Source: Streptococcus oralis subsp. tigurinus AZ_3a (GTDB lineage Bacteria > Bacillota > Bacilli > Lactobacillales > Streptococcaceae). From it: a stretch of DNA of 64,000 nt. Of this stretch, positions 34,607-45,839 are shown piece after piece. The notes under the pieces are model-generated. The model saw nothing but the letters and a program-made list of their open reading frames with translations, made no database searches and was not told the origin of the DNA. The position numbers and the translations under genes were made by a program. The stretch spans positions 124,001 to 188,000 of the forward strand of contig AORU01000001.1 of assembly GCA_000344275.1 (NCBI GenBank). The letters run 5' to 3'. Every line of letters begins with the position of its first letter. Positions within the stretch are counted from its first letter, which is position 1.

Positions 34607-36502
34607 TTATTCTTTTTTCTTAGCTGGTTTCAAACGACGCTTGATTTTCCAGATGCTTGCTCCCATGGCAGGCAAGGTAAAGGTCAAAGTCTGCTCGTAA
34701 TCTTTCCATAAGCCTTCTTGAGTCTGAACTGTTTGATTGTGCTCTTTCCACACACCTCCCCATTCTTCTAATTCTGTATTCCAAACTTCTTCGTAAATAC
34801 CTGCAACAGGTAAACCAATCGTAAAGTCCTTACGTTCAACTGGTGCCATATTAAAGACACAGACTAACATTTCGTCCTTCTTACCCTTACGAATAAAGGA
34901 AAGGACACTCTGATCTCTATTATCAGCATCGATAATCTCAATACCATCATAACTAGTATCAATTTCCCACAGACAGCGATGGTCTTTATAGAATTGATTC
35001 AGTTGTGAAGTAAAATGCTTCATCTTGGCATTCATCGGATCTTCTAGATTAGACCATTCCAACTGCTCCTCAGACTTCCATTCTAGGAATTGCCCGTACT
35101 CACTACCCATGAACAAGAGTTTCTTACCTGGATGACAAATTTGATAGGTGTAGAGATTACGCAGACCAGCGAACTGATTGTAGCGATCTCCCCACATCTT
35201 ATGCATCATACTCTTTTTGCCATGAACCACTTCATCATGTGAGAAAGGTAGGAGATAGTTTTCATTGAAAACATACATAAAGCTGAAAGTCACAAGATTA
35301 AAATCATACTTGCGATAAATCGGATCTTCCTCATAGAAACGGAGAATATCGTTCATCCAGCCCATATTCCATTTATAGTCAAACCCAAGGCCACCCAGTT
35401 CTTTCATGCCAGTAATCTTTGTTGCTGATGAACTTTCTTCCGCAATCATCATGATATCTGGATGAGCTAACTTAATCACTGTGTTTAACCGTTGAAGGAA
35501 ATAATAACCTTCATAGTTAAGATTCCCACCGTCCTTATTTGGGGTCCAAGGAGCATTATCATAATCTAGATACAGCATATTGCTAACTGCATCGACCCGA
35601 ATACCATCTAAGTGGTAAAAATCAATCCAGAATTTAATACTTGAAATCAAGAAAGACTGGACCTCATTTTTCCCGAGGTCAAAATTTAGCGCACCCCATC
35701 CATAGTTATGAGCCTTGTTGTGGTCTTGGTATTCAAAAGTAGGTGTGCCGTCATAATATGCCAAGGCATCATCATTAATAGTGAAATGACCTGGAACCCA
35801 GTCTACGATAACACCGATATTATTTATATGACATTCTTCAACGAAATCTTGGAATTCCTCAGGTGTACCATAGGAATGTTCAAATGCAAAGTAACCCATA
35901 AGCTGATAGCCCCAACTCAATCCAAGTGGGTGAGCCATTAAAGGCATAAACTCAATATGTGTATAGTTCATTTCAACCAAATAAGGAATCAACTCCTCCT
36001 TTAGCTGTGAAAAACTATAGGGACTACCATCTGGATTTCTCTTCCAAGATCCTGCATGGGCCTCATATATATTAACTGGTCGATCAAAAAATCCCAAACG
36101 CTTGCGACGCGCTAGCCAAAGGCCATCTTTCCACTTCTTTTCTCGAATAGTGGTCAGAACAGCTCCTGTACCTGGCCGGGCTTCAAAACGAACTGCCAAC
36201 GGATCAATTTTCATAATCTGGTGACCATTTGCACGCGTAATATGATATTTATAAATCTGACCTTCCTGAGCTTGAGTCGTAAAGACTTCCCAAACACCTG
36301 CTTCATTACGAACCATGGGAATCTGATTCTCAACCCAATCAGTAAAATCTCCAACTAGATGAACTGCTTGTGCATTTGGGGCCCAAACCCTAAAAGTATA
36401 ACCAATTTCTCCGTTTTTCTCCTCTCTATGTGCTCCTAAATAATGCTGGAGGTGAAAGTTTTCACCTGTAGTAAAGGTTCTTAATGCTTCTTGATTATTC
36501 AT
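34607..36502 (-). CDS. glgB: 1,4-alpha-glucan branching enzyme
   Basis: 631 residues, GH13 family. An N-terminal CBM48 (~40-125) is followed by the catalytic barrel with [10 protein letters not shown] (nucleophile Asp) and IAEESS (acid Glu) and a C-terminal beta domain. ATG 36502 has GAGGAAGGGG upstream. The open frame reaches back to 36628, but that would run through the promoter and cre site, so the shorter form is chosen. First gene of the glycogen operon; CcpA control is likely. Confidence 0.95.
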   Translation of the reverse strand: MNNQEALRTFTTGENFHLQHYLGAHREEKNGEIGYTFRVWAPNAQAVHLVGDFTDWVENQIPMVRNEAGVWEVFTTQAQEGQIYKYHITRANGHQIMKIDPLAVRFEARPGTGAVLTTIREKKWKDGLWLARRKRLGFFDRPVNIYEAHAGSWKRNPDGSPYSFSQLKEELIPYLVEMNYTHIEFMPLMAHPLGLSWGYQLMGYFAFEHSYGTPEEFQDFVEECHINNIGVIVDWVPGHFTINDDALAYYDGTPTFEYQDHNKAHNYGWGALNFDLGKNEVQSFLISSIKFWIDFYHLDGIRVDAVSNMLYLDYDNAPWTPNKDGGNLNYEGYYFLQRLNTVIKLAHPDIMMIAEESSSATKITGMKELGGLGFDYKWNMGWMNDILRFYEEDPIYRKYDFNLVTFSFMYVFNENYLLPFSHDEVVHGKKSMMHKMWGDRYNQFAGLRNLYTYQICHPGKKLLFMGSEYGQFLEWKSEEQLEWSNLEDPMNAKMKHFTSQLNQFYKDHRCLWEIDTSYDGIEIIDADNRDQSVLSFIRKGKKDEMLVCVFNMAPVERKDFTIGLPVAGIYEEVWNTELEEWGGVWKEHNQTVQTQEGLWKDYEQTLTFTLPAMGASIWKIKRRLKPAKKKE

Positions 36503-36519
36503 CCAATCCCCTTCCTCTT

Positions 36520-36533
36520 TGTAAGCGTTTTCT
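36520..36533. promoter_or_regulatory. cre site (CcpA) at the glycogen operon promoter
   Basis: On the minus strand AGAAAACGCTTACA, a full match to the WGAAARCGYTTWCW form of the consensus, positioned just downstream of the expected transcription start. Confidence 0.75.
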
Positions 36534-36541
36534 ATATTTTT

Positions 36542-36570
36542 ATTATACACTCTTTTAAGATAACTTTCAA
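36542..36570 (-). promoter_or_regulatory. Promoter of glgBCDA
   Basis: -35 TTGAAA (36565-36570), 17-bp spacer, -10 TATAAT (36542-36547). Confidence 0.85.
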
Positions 36571-36742
36571 GTAATTTACGAAGAAAATCATATTTTTTTA
36601 TGAAAGTCTTCAAAAAATTACCGAGCATTTTAAAAATGATATATCCTGAAATAGATTACGAAACAATTTCCATATATTTTTTTATTATGATAACAAAATA
36701 TTCGTTTTTTATCAATTTGTAAGTAATTTTTTTGAAAAAAAT

Positions 36743-36770
36743 AAAACCAGGAAAAAGATTTCCTGATTTT
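36743..36770 (-). terminator. Terminator of gapN
   Basis: AGGAAA / TTTCCT core extended by AAAA / TTTT, long T-run on the minus strand. Confidence 0.75.
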
Positions 36771-36775
36771 ATAGA

Positions 36776-38200
36776 TTATTTCACATCAAAAACAATGGAT
36801 TTTACATTTGTCATCGCTTCAATGCTATATTTAATTCCTTGCACTCCTGCACCAGAACCCTTTACACCAAGGAATGGGAAATTATCTGGTCCACGTTGTG
36901 TTTTATTATTAATATGAACGGTTCCCACTTCAAGTTTTTCAGCAATTTCAAACGCCTTCTTAAAGTCATTTGTAAAGACAGAGGATTGAAGACCAAACTC
37001 AGATTCATTAGCAATTGCTACTGCTTCATTCGCATCTGCGACACGGATAATTGGGAAAACAGGTCCAAACGGTTCTTCCCAGGCTACTTTCATATCTTTT
37101 GTAACGTGGTCAAAAAGCACTGGCCAGAGAAGATTGCCTTCGCGCTTGATTGGTGTAAGAGCCCTAGCGCCTTTTTCTTGTGCATCTTCGATCAATCCCC
37201 AGATGAAATCAGCTGAAGCATTATCAATAACAGGTGTGATATCAGCATTGTCAAATGGATCACCTACCGTTAGCTTAGCTACTTTAGCCTGGAGAAATTC
37301 GACTAACTTGTCTGCTACGCTTTCTACAACTAAGACACGTTTAATAGCGGTACAACGCTGACCAGAGTAGCTAAATGCACCACCTACGATTTGATTGGCT
37401 GCATTCTCTAAATCTGCATCTTCTAAAACGATTGCTGCATCTTTCCCGCCAAGCTCCAGCATAATTGGGCGCATACCAGCTAAACGACCGATACGCTCCC
37501 CAATCGGTGTTGATCCTGTAAAGTTGATAAAGTTGACTTCTTTGTGCTCAATGATATAATCCCCAATTTCAGAACCTCGTCCAGTGATGGTATTGAAGAC
37601 ACCAGCTGGGATTCCTGCTTCGTCAAATGCTTTAGCCAGCAAGAGACCAGAAATAGATCCTTGCGTTGGTGGTTTAAACATAACGACATTTCCTGCAATC
37701 AGAGCCGGAGCAATCTTAGATCCAGAAAGATTGACTGGGTAGTTAAATGGCGCGATAGCTAAGATAACTCCAACTGGCTCACGACGGACAACGGCTAGTT
37801 TGTTTTTACTTGCAGCTTCAAAACCGCCACCTTCCATTGCTTGTCCAGTAATACGGAGACCTTCCTCAGCAGCAAAACGGATCAAGTCTGCTGTACGTAC
37901 TACTTCTCCAATGGCTGCTTTAATCCCTTTTGCAACCTCTTTGGCAAGAATTGTACCAATTTTTTCTTTATCACGTTCCAAAATGTTTGCTGTCTTATGT
38001 AAATAGGCTGCACGCTCAACTGGTGCTAAATCACGCCATGCTGGGAGAGCTGCACGCGCAGCTTTCATAGTCTCATCTACTTCAGCTTGGCTCATAGCGG
38101 GTACTGTACCTAGTTTTTCTTGATTGATAGGAGAATAGATCATAATCTTGTTCTCTGATGATTTCCATTTTCCATTCACTAAATTCTGATAATTTGTCAA
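36776..38200 (-). CDS. gapN: NADP-dependent non-phosphorylating glyceraldehyde-3-phosphate dehydrogenase
   Basis: 474 residues, aldehyde-dehydrogenase family. It oxidises glyceraldehyde-3-phosphate directly to 3-phosphoglycerate and gives NADPH, the main NADPH source in streptococci that lack the oxidative pentose pathway step. LELGGKDAAIV near 249 holds the general base and SYSGQRCTA near 283 the catalytic cysteine. The start is TTG 38200, eight bases after AGGAGG; no ATG is available nearby. Confidence 0.95.
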   Translation of the reverse strand: MTNYQNLVNGKWKSSENKIMIYSPINQEKLGTVPAMSQAEVDETMKAARAALPAWRDLAPVERAAYLHKTANILERDKEKIGTILAKEVAKGIKAAIGEVVRTADLIRFAAEEGLRITGQAMEGGGFEAASKNKLAVVRREPVGVILAIAPFNYPVNLSGSKIAPALIAGNVVMFKPPTQGSISGLLLAKAFDEAGIPAGVFNTITGRGSEIGDYIIEHKEVNFINFTGSTPIGERIGRLAGMRPIMLELGGKDAAIVLEDADLENAANQIVGGAFSYSGQRCTAIKRVLVVESVADKLVEFLQAKVAKLTVGDPFDNADITPVIDNASADFIWGLIEDAQEKGARALTPIKREGNLLWPVLFDHVTKDMKVAWEEPFGPVFPIIRVADANEAVAIANESEFGLQSSVFTNDFKKAFEIAEKLEVGTVHINNKTQRGPDNFPFLGVKGSGAGVQGIKYSIEAMTNVKSIVFDVK

Positions 38201-38231
38201 ATTCTCTTCCTCCTGAAAATGATTAAAACTT

Positions 38232-38259
38232 ATTTTATCAAATTTTCAGAAAATTACAA
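38232..38259 (-). promoter_or_regulatory. gapN promoter
   Basis: -35 TTGTAA (38254-38259), 16-bp spacer, extended -10 TGATAAAAT. Confidence 0.6.
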
Positions 38260-38357
38260 CACTTTTTTGAAAATATTGATATTTTTTTCACAAACTTGAT
38301 TCTTCAAATTATTTGAATTTTATTCCTATTAGATATTGGTTTTTCAATAAAAATCAA

Positions 38358-38384
38358 AAAAGGTCTAGTTAATCTAAACCTTTT
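38358..38384 (-). terminator. Terminator of ligA-dgkB-pulA
   Basis: AAAAGGTCTAG / CTAAACCTTTT stem, T-rich tail on the minus strand. Confidence 0.8.
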
Positions 38385-38396
38385 CAGAACATTAAT

Positions 38397-40682
38397 TTAC
38401 GAGAGTACTTTTAAAACTACGACACTGGTATCATCAATCACATTTGATTCTTTAGAACGACTATTAGACACCAGCATTTCAAGATTTCCTGCATTTTCAA
38501 AGTAGAAGGAAGTCCCCTTCGCATTAAAGACTACCAATAAGTGCTCTGGTCCACCGTGAATTTCGTAAACAATCCACCCACTATTTTCAGCAGCTGTATG
38601 GACGAAGACATGGCGATAGACTTCTTCGTATGTAGGATAGGAGAAGGCACTGGTCTGTGTTTTTAGGCGAATAATCTGGCGAATAAAGTTAATGCTCTCT
38701 TGTCTCTCATTGATTAAATCCCAGTTGACCTGGTTGACACTATCTGGAGCATTGTAACTATTCATGGCACGTTCTCTATCTGCCGCAGTCAGCTCCCCGT
38801 TTTCACCAGTAGCAAGGAGTTTAGTGCGGCCAAATTCTTGCCCCAACTCTATAAAGGACATTCCTTGCATGAGGATGCTCATCGCTGTTGCTGTCTCAAC
38901 CTGGCGCATAATCTTATCTGAACTGTGATTTGGATGAAGGGTTACTAACAAATCATGCAAGTTGTAATTATCATGGGCTTCCACATAGTTAAGGACTTGG
39001 TTTGGGCTAAGATATGAGCCCAACTCTCGACTACCAAGAATAGCCTTGGCTACAATCGGTTCTGTAGCAGCACCACTAACAAATCCTGCCTTGATTGCAC
39101 CGTAAACTTCTCCTCCTTTGATAGCATCTCGCTGATCATCATTGAAAAATCCAATATTTGGCATCTGGTAGGCATTATCCTTCTTGGCCTTGTCATAAGA
39201 TGCAAGACCTGTCCCCATATCCCAACCTTCTCCATAAGTGAGAATACGCGGATCAACCTCATCTAATGCCCAACGAATTGCCTGCATGGTTTTAACATCG
39301 TGAATTCCCATCAAGTCGAAACGGAAACCGTCAATATTGTATTCTTTCACCCAATAAAGGAGTGAGTCAATCATATACTTGCGGTACATTTCGTGTTCGC
39401 TTGCGGTTTCATTTCCTACACCTGTGCCGTTTTGGAAGGTTCCATCTGGATTCATACGATAGTAATAATCAGGAACAGTTGTTTGGAAAGGTGCATCAAC
39501 TGTTGAGAAGGTATGGTTGTAAACGACATCCATAATGACACCGATTCCTGCATCATGATAAGCCTGAATCATGGCTTTGAGGTCTCGAATAACCTGCCCA
39601 GGATCATTTGGATTACTAGAGAAACTTGGTTCTGGCGCATTGTAGTTTTGAGGGTCATAACCCCAGTTATAGGTTACATTTCCGTCCTCATCATATTCCT
39701 TATGGCGATCAAAGATTGGTTGGAGTTGAACATAATTACAGCCGAGTTCTTTGATATAGTCAAAGGCTGTTGCTTGACCATACTGGTTAACTGTTCCAGT
39801 CTGGGCAGCACCAAGGAAGGTCCCTCGAAGGTTTTCTGGAACTCCAGATGTCGGTGATTTTGTAAAATCACGAATGTGCATCTCACAGATAACGGCTTTA
39901 CATGGATTTTCCAAACGCCAAGGAGCGTCTGTCCCATGTTTAACTTCGAATCCTTCTACCTGTCTATCTTGCTGAGAGAGGATGACAGAACGTTTTCCGT
40001 CAGGGCTTGTAGCAATGGTGTAAGGATCTCGTGTCAAAGTCTGGTGGTGTGGAAACTCAATCTGATACTGATAGGCTTTACCTGCAAGATTTTCATCCAG
40101 GTCTACACTCCAAACACCAATGGTATTGTACTTATGACTATATGAATAGCTATTCCCACGCTCAAGATTAAAGGTTTTCCAAATCGGTGCGTCGTTACTC
40201 GTATTTTCATAAACGATCACTTGGACTGCTGTAGCGGTTGGAGCCCAGAGTTTAAAGCTTGTCTGGTAATCTGAGATACTATAACCCAACTCTCCTTGGT
40301 ATCCCCAATGATGATCAAAACTTTCACTGTGAAAGGCTTTATCAAAAGCAAACGGGTTTTGATCTTTATAGTAAGGACTTGCAATGGCTGGATTTTCAGA
40401 ATAATAAACTGTCTCATCACCATCCAAAATCCAAACCTCAGTCAACAGTGGATAATGGTTAAACCGTAGGAGATAGTCTTTTGTCTTTCCATCTATTTCG
40501 ACAGAAAAGGTCAGAGTATCGAACCTTTCTGCACTTGTAACTGTAAAGGAGAATTTTGCTCCAAAATAGTCATTTTCATAATACAAACTTTCAACATTAT
40601 CCGCCTGTTTTCTACTGAATGAACAAGCGGCATAATCCTCATTTTTTCGGTGAAAATGGATGACTGCAGGGTAACTATACAT
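38397..40682 (-). CDS. pulA: Type I pullulanase, cytoplasmic
   Basis: 761 residues without signal peptide or cell-wall anchor, so unlike the large surface pullulanase SpuA. N-terminal beta domains (with a CBM48 at ~125-235) precede a GH13 barrel with the pullulanase signature YNWGYDPQNY, then VVYNHT, FRFDLMG (nucleophile), GEGWD (acid) and VEAHDN. It cuts alpha-1,6 branches of glycogen or imported maltodextrins, complementing the glg enzymes. It starts 15 bp after dgkB. Confidence 0.94.
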   Translation of the reverse strand: MYSYPAVIHFHRKNEDYAACSFSRKQADNVESLYYENDYFGAKFSFTVTSAERFDTLTFSVEIDGKTKDYLLRFNHYPLLTEVWILDGDETVYYSENPAIASPYYKDQNPFAFDKAFHSESFDHHWGYQGELGYSISDYQTSFKLWAPTATAVQVIVYENTSNDAPIWKTFNLERGNSYSYSHKYNTIGVWSVDLDENLAGKAYQYQIEFPHHQTLTRDPYTIATSPDGKRSVILSQQDRQVEGFEVKHGTDAPWRLENPCKAVICEMHIRDFTKSPTSGVPENLRGTFLGAAQTGTVNQYGQATAFDYIKELGCNYVQLQPIFDRHKEYDEDGNVTYNWGYDPQNYNAPEPSFSSNPNDPGQVIRDLKAMIQAYHDAGIGVIMDVVYNHTFSTVDAPFQTTVPDYYYRMNPDGTFQNGTGVGNETASEHEMYRKYMIDSLLYWVKEYNIDGFRFDLMGIHDVKTMQAIRWALDEVDPRILTYGEGWDMGTGLASYDKAKKDNAYQMPNIGFFNDDQRDAIKGGEVYGAIKAGFVSGAATEPIVAKAILGSRELGSYLSPNQVLNYVEAHDNYNLHDLLVTLHPNHSSDKIMRQVETATAMSILMQGMSFIELGQEFGRTKLLATGENGELTAADRERAMNSYNAPDSVNQVNWDLINERQESINFIRQIIRLKTQTSAFSYPTYEEVYRHVFVHTAAENSGWIVYEIHGGPEHLLVVFNAKGTSFYFENAGNLEMLVSNSRSKESNVIDDTSVVVLKVLS

Positions 40683-40697
40683 TTCTTTTCCTAATTT

Positions 40698-41663
40698 CTA
40701 ATTTAATTCATTTTCTTCCGCGCTGATGGATTCAGCAGCAATTTCATTACGATTGACAAACAATTCAATGTGGTTATGGCAAACTTCAAGTTCAACTGGC
40801 GTATCACCACCGTATTCTCCATCTAGGTTTAGCATAAAGGGTTCTTCGTCGTCCAAGACCTCTAAACGGAGTTTGCTGGTTTTAAAGTATTCAATGTTAA
40901 CATCCGTCACATGCTGACCTCCATTTAGAGCCTGTATTAACAAAGCCAACATTTCAAATAACTTGTCTGTTTTCACCAGAATCAGAGTAAAATTGCCATC
41001 ATCTAACTTGGTATCAGGTGCTAACTGCTCAAAACCACCAATTGAATTGGTCAAGGCGACAAAAATCAATGAGACTTCTCCCTCGAAGACCCCTTGATCA
41101 TGTGTGATTTTCACTGGTCGAACCTTAGTCTGAGGAAACATTTCAATTCCTTTGGCGACATAGGCAAAATAGCCTAGGTGTGTCTTAACTTCACTGGGTA
41201 CGCTATATGTCAACTCTGTCAAGGTACCTGCTGCTGCAATATTGATAAAGTACTTATCGCCAAAAGCGCGTCCAATATCCATTTGAATGGTTTGATTTTG
41301 TCCGATAATTTTTGCTGCCTTAACGGGATCTCCAAGTGGAATCTTGAGAGCACGCGCATAGTCATTGGTTGTGCCTGTTGGGATGATAGCTAGTTTGGGA
41401 CGATATTCAAGAGGGGCAACACCGTTGACCACCTCATTAATCGTACCGTCGCCTCCTGCAGCGATAATCAAATCAAAACCAGCCTTTGCAACTCTTTCCG
41501 CTTCATTTTGTGCAGAAAGAGGCTCTGGGCTTGTTTGAAAAGCACTGGTTTCGTAGCCTATGTTCTCTAATATATCCAGTACTTCAGCAATGTTTTCTTT
41601 AATAATTTCTTGTCCTGAACTGGGATTATAGATCAAACGAGCTCGTTTTCTTTCTTCTATCAT
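40698..41663 (-). CDS. dgkB: Diacylglycerol kinase, DagK/DgkB type
   Basis: 321 residues of the soluble lipid-kinase family. It phosphorylates diacylglycerol so that it re-enters phospholipid synthesis. GGDGTINEVVNG near 71 is the ATP-binding loop and PTGTTNDYARAL near 97 follows it, as in DgkB. The acidic C-terminal tail is short. It sits 2 bp after ligA, an arrangement shared with other streptococci. Confidence 0.92.
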   Translation of the reverse strand: MIEERKRARLIYNPSSGQEIIKENIAEVLDILENIGYETSAFQTSPEPLSAQNEAERVAKAGFDLIIAAGGDGTINEVVNGVAPLEYRPKLAIIPTGTTNDYARALKIPLGDPVKAAKIIGQNQTIQMDIGRAFGDKYFINIAAAGTLTELTYSVPSEVKTHLGYFAYVAKGIEMFPQTKVRPVKITHDQGVFEGEVSLIFVALTNSIGGFEQLAPDTKLDDGNFTLILVKTDKLFEMLALLIQALNGGQHVTDVNIEYFKTSKLRLEVLDDEEPFMLNLDGEYGGDTPVELEVCHNHIELFVNRNEIAAESISAEENELN

Positions 41664-41665
41664 GA

Positions 41666-43639
<1,974 letters not shown>

Positions 43640-43702
43640 TAAATCAAGCCCTCCTCACAATAGAGAAGGGATGAAAAATGGTTCGTAGTGTAATATTTTC
43701 TT

Positions 43703-43727
43703 AAAAAGAGAAATTATAACTCTTTTT
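43703..43727 (-). terminator. Terminator of the MFS gene, stop codon in the loop
   Basis: AAAAAGAG / CTCTTTTT stem; the MFS stop codon (43714-43716) lies in the loop. Confidence 0.7.
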
Positions 43728-44892
43728 TAAAATGACTTCGCACATAAACGAGGGAGAAACAAGACAGGGCAATAACCCCGCTTCCAATTATCAGAAAAGA
43801 AGAGAGATGAACACTTGGCAGCACCGTCATAAAGCCTTTTGCAATCGGCATAAATAGGATGGCTAAGGTAAAAATTGTACTTAGCACTCTCCCCAAGTAT
43901 TCCCCCTCAACCTTGGTTTGCACCTGAGTAAAAAAGTGAATATTAAAAATCGTCATAAACAGTTCACAGACTAAATTTCCAGAAAAGGAAAGAAAAGTTG
44001 GCAGTGGTAATCCCATCATAGAAACTCCAACTCCAGTCAAAGCTAGTAAAATCAAAAGATTATAAACACTTGCCTTTATTTTACTAGCTAGAAGAGCTCC
44101 GATAATCGAACCAATAGCGCCCATAGTCAAAATACTTGCATAAGCTCCCTCTATCCCATATAGTCTATTTGAAAAAGGGAGGAGAAATTCAAAAGCTGCA
44201 AAAAAGAAATTAATACTGGAAGCTACTACCAAAAGGAAAAAGATCTCTTGTTGGCGCCAAATATAGCGAATTCCTTCTTTCATATCAGAAAAAATATTTT
44301 TCCAGCTGAAAGTCTTTTTCTCTTGTTCCTGAGTCTCTTTTTGGGGGAGGGAAGCTACTAAGGTAAATGCGATGAAAAAACTAATGGCATCTAAAAAAAG
44401 CGTCATATGGAGACTGGCAAATTGTAAAACGAGGAAAGAAAGTACAGGGGAGCTAACACCTACAACCTGCAAAACGAGCTCTAAGCGAGCATTATAGGTC
44501 ACAATCTCGTCTTTCTCTACAACCTCAGTTATAATGGCTTTATTGGCTGTACGAGAAAATGCAAAAGCAATCGCCTGAACAATATTTGCGAAGATCAGAG
44601 CAGCAATCATCAAGCTATCATTTCTGATGAAAGAAATAGCTAAACAGAGAATACCACAAACCAAGTCTGTCGTCATCAAAATTTTGCGACGCGAAAAGCG
44701 GTCTGAAATCACTCCGCCAAAGGGATTGACCAGAATCGATGTGACGAGTTCAGAAATTTGATAAATCCCAAGAACAGTCTGTCCTATCGTTCCCATTGAT
44801 GCCAACCAAACACTGTTTCCATAGTCATAGAGCATATTTCCTATCTTATTAATCACACCACGACTAATCAACTGGATTGCATGTCGATTCAT
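43714..44892 (-). CDS. MFS transporter (macrolide-efflux-like)
   Basis: 392 residues with about 10-12 membrane segments. The loop after helix 2 (GGVISDRFSRRKILM) is the MFS signature, and the overall look (NKIGNMLYDYGNSVWL at the start) is that of the Mef-like drug:H+ antiporters. ATG 44892 follows GAGAGGAG; an ATG six codons upstream overlaps that ribosome site and is rejected. It lies 80 bp after an Rgg-type gene in the same direction, which may control it. The substrate is unknown. Confidence 0.88.
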   Translation of the reverse strand: MNRHAIQLISRGVINKIGNMLYDYGNSVWLASMGTIGQTVLGIYQISELVTSILVNPFGGVISDRFSRRKILMTTDLVCGILCLAISFIRNDSLMIAALIFANIVQAIAFAFSRTANKAIITEVVEKDEIVTYNARLELVLQVVGVSSPVLSFLVLQFASLHMTLFLDAISFFIAFTLVASLPQKETQEQEKKTFSWKNIFSDMKEGIRYIWRQQEIFFLLVVASSINFFFAAFEFLLPFSNRLYGIEGAYASILTMGAIGSIIGALLASKIKASVYNLLILLALTGVGVSMMGLPLPTFLSFSGNLVCELFMTIFNIHFFTQVQTKVEGEYLGRVLSTIFTLAILFMPIAKGFMTVLPSVHLSSFLIIGSGVIALSCFSLVYVRSHFKKEL

Positions 44893-44972
44893 ATAAAAAG
44901 CTCCTCTCAAATTTTGAAACTATTGTATCAAAACTGAAAGGAGTTCCTTCATATTTCCCTTATTTGGGAAAT

Positions 44973-45836
44973 TTAAGCATTTACAAATTTTTCATAATGT
45001 TCCTGATAGTAAGCCACTTGCTCTGGAAGTCCAAGTGCATCAAAAATATGCATGGATTCCTGCATCTGACTACATCCTTCTTCTTTCAAGTCTCTCTGGT
45101 AGAGGGCAAAACCTTTGAGATAATGGAAGATATTGCGCTCATAAAGCTTGATACCATTTCCAATCAACTTCTCCACATAGCCCTCAAAATAGTCCGCATC
45201 CGTAAAGGAACGGTTTTCTAAACAATGCTGGTAACAGTTAAGAGCTAAAATCAAAACGAGTTTACGATGCCGACCAATTTCCTTGTAGTACTCTTCTCGC
45301 TCCATAACTTCTCTGCCAATCCGAGCCACATAGTCCACATTGTAGAAAGTATAGAGATTCCCGAAAAGAATCAACTCATACATAGTCCATTCTTCTGTTT
45401 GAAAAAGATAATCTGCTACCTTTTCCAAATCACTCTGACTTATCGTGTAACGAGCATCTCTTTGACAAATCAGTCCTTGTAGCAGAATCCAATTCAGCTC
45501 ATAATAGAGGGGATTGGTCGAACTCTTAGCTTTCTTAAGCTGTTCCTTTTGAAGCTTTTGAAAACCTGCAATATCATTTGAGTAGTAAAGCGGAATAATC
45601 TGTGCCATCAAGGCAACATGTTCATGATTTTGAAAATCTCTAGCCTTGTCCATGAAATTTTCAATAGTCACATGAATATTGTCCAAAATCTCAAAGAAAC
45701 GAGAAACTGCTAGATCAGACTCCCCAAGCTCGAAGCGAGATAATTGAGAGGTTGAACATGATTCACCTGCCGCCTCTTTTAAGGAGTACTTCCCACTTGT
45801 TCGAAATTCACGAAATACCTTTCCAAGATGTTCCAT
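44973..45836 (-). CDS. Rgg/MutR-family transcriptional regulator
   Basis: 287 residues. An N-terminal HTH (~1-60: LGKVFREFRTSGKYSLKEAA...SRFELGESD) precedes a long helical TPR-like domain that in Rgg proteins binds small hydrophobic peptides. No SHP-like peptide gene was found beside it, so it may be a stand-alone Rgg. It starts 4 bp after the ABC-F gene and is followed by the MFS exporter; between them are ATTTCCC / GGGAAAT arms and an extended -10 (TGATACAAT). Confidence 0.88.
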   Translation of the reverse strand: MEHLGKVFREFRTSGKYSLKEAAGESCSTSQLSRFELGESDLAVSRFFEILDNIHVTIENFMDKARDFQNHEHVALMAQIIPLYYSNDIAGFQKLQKEQLKKAKSSTNPLYYELNWILLQGLICQRDARYTISQSDLEKVADYLFQTEEWTMYELILFGNLYTFYNVDYVARIGREVMEREEYYKEIGRHRKLVLILALNCYQHCLENRSFTDADYFEGYVEKLIGNGIKLYERNIFHYLKGFALYQRDLKEEGCSQMQESMHIFDALGLPEQVAYYQEHYEKFVNA

Positions 45837-45839
45837 TTC

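Noticed and set aside
36502..36628. Longer glgB start at 36628
   Set aside because: It would lie upstream of the promoter and cre site; the ATG at 36502 has a strong ribosome site.
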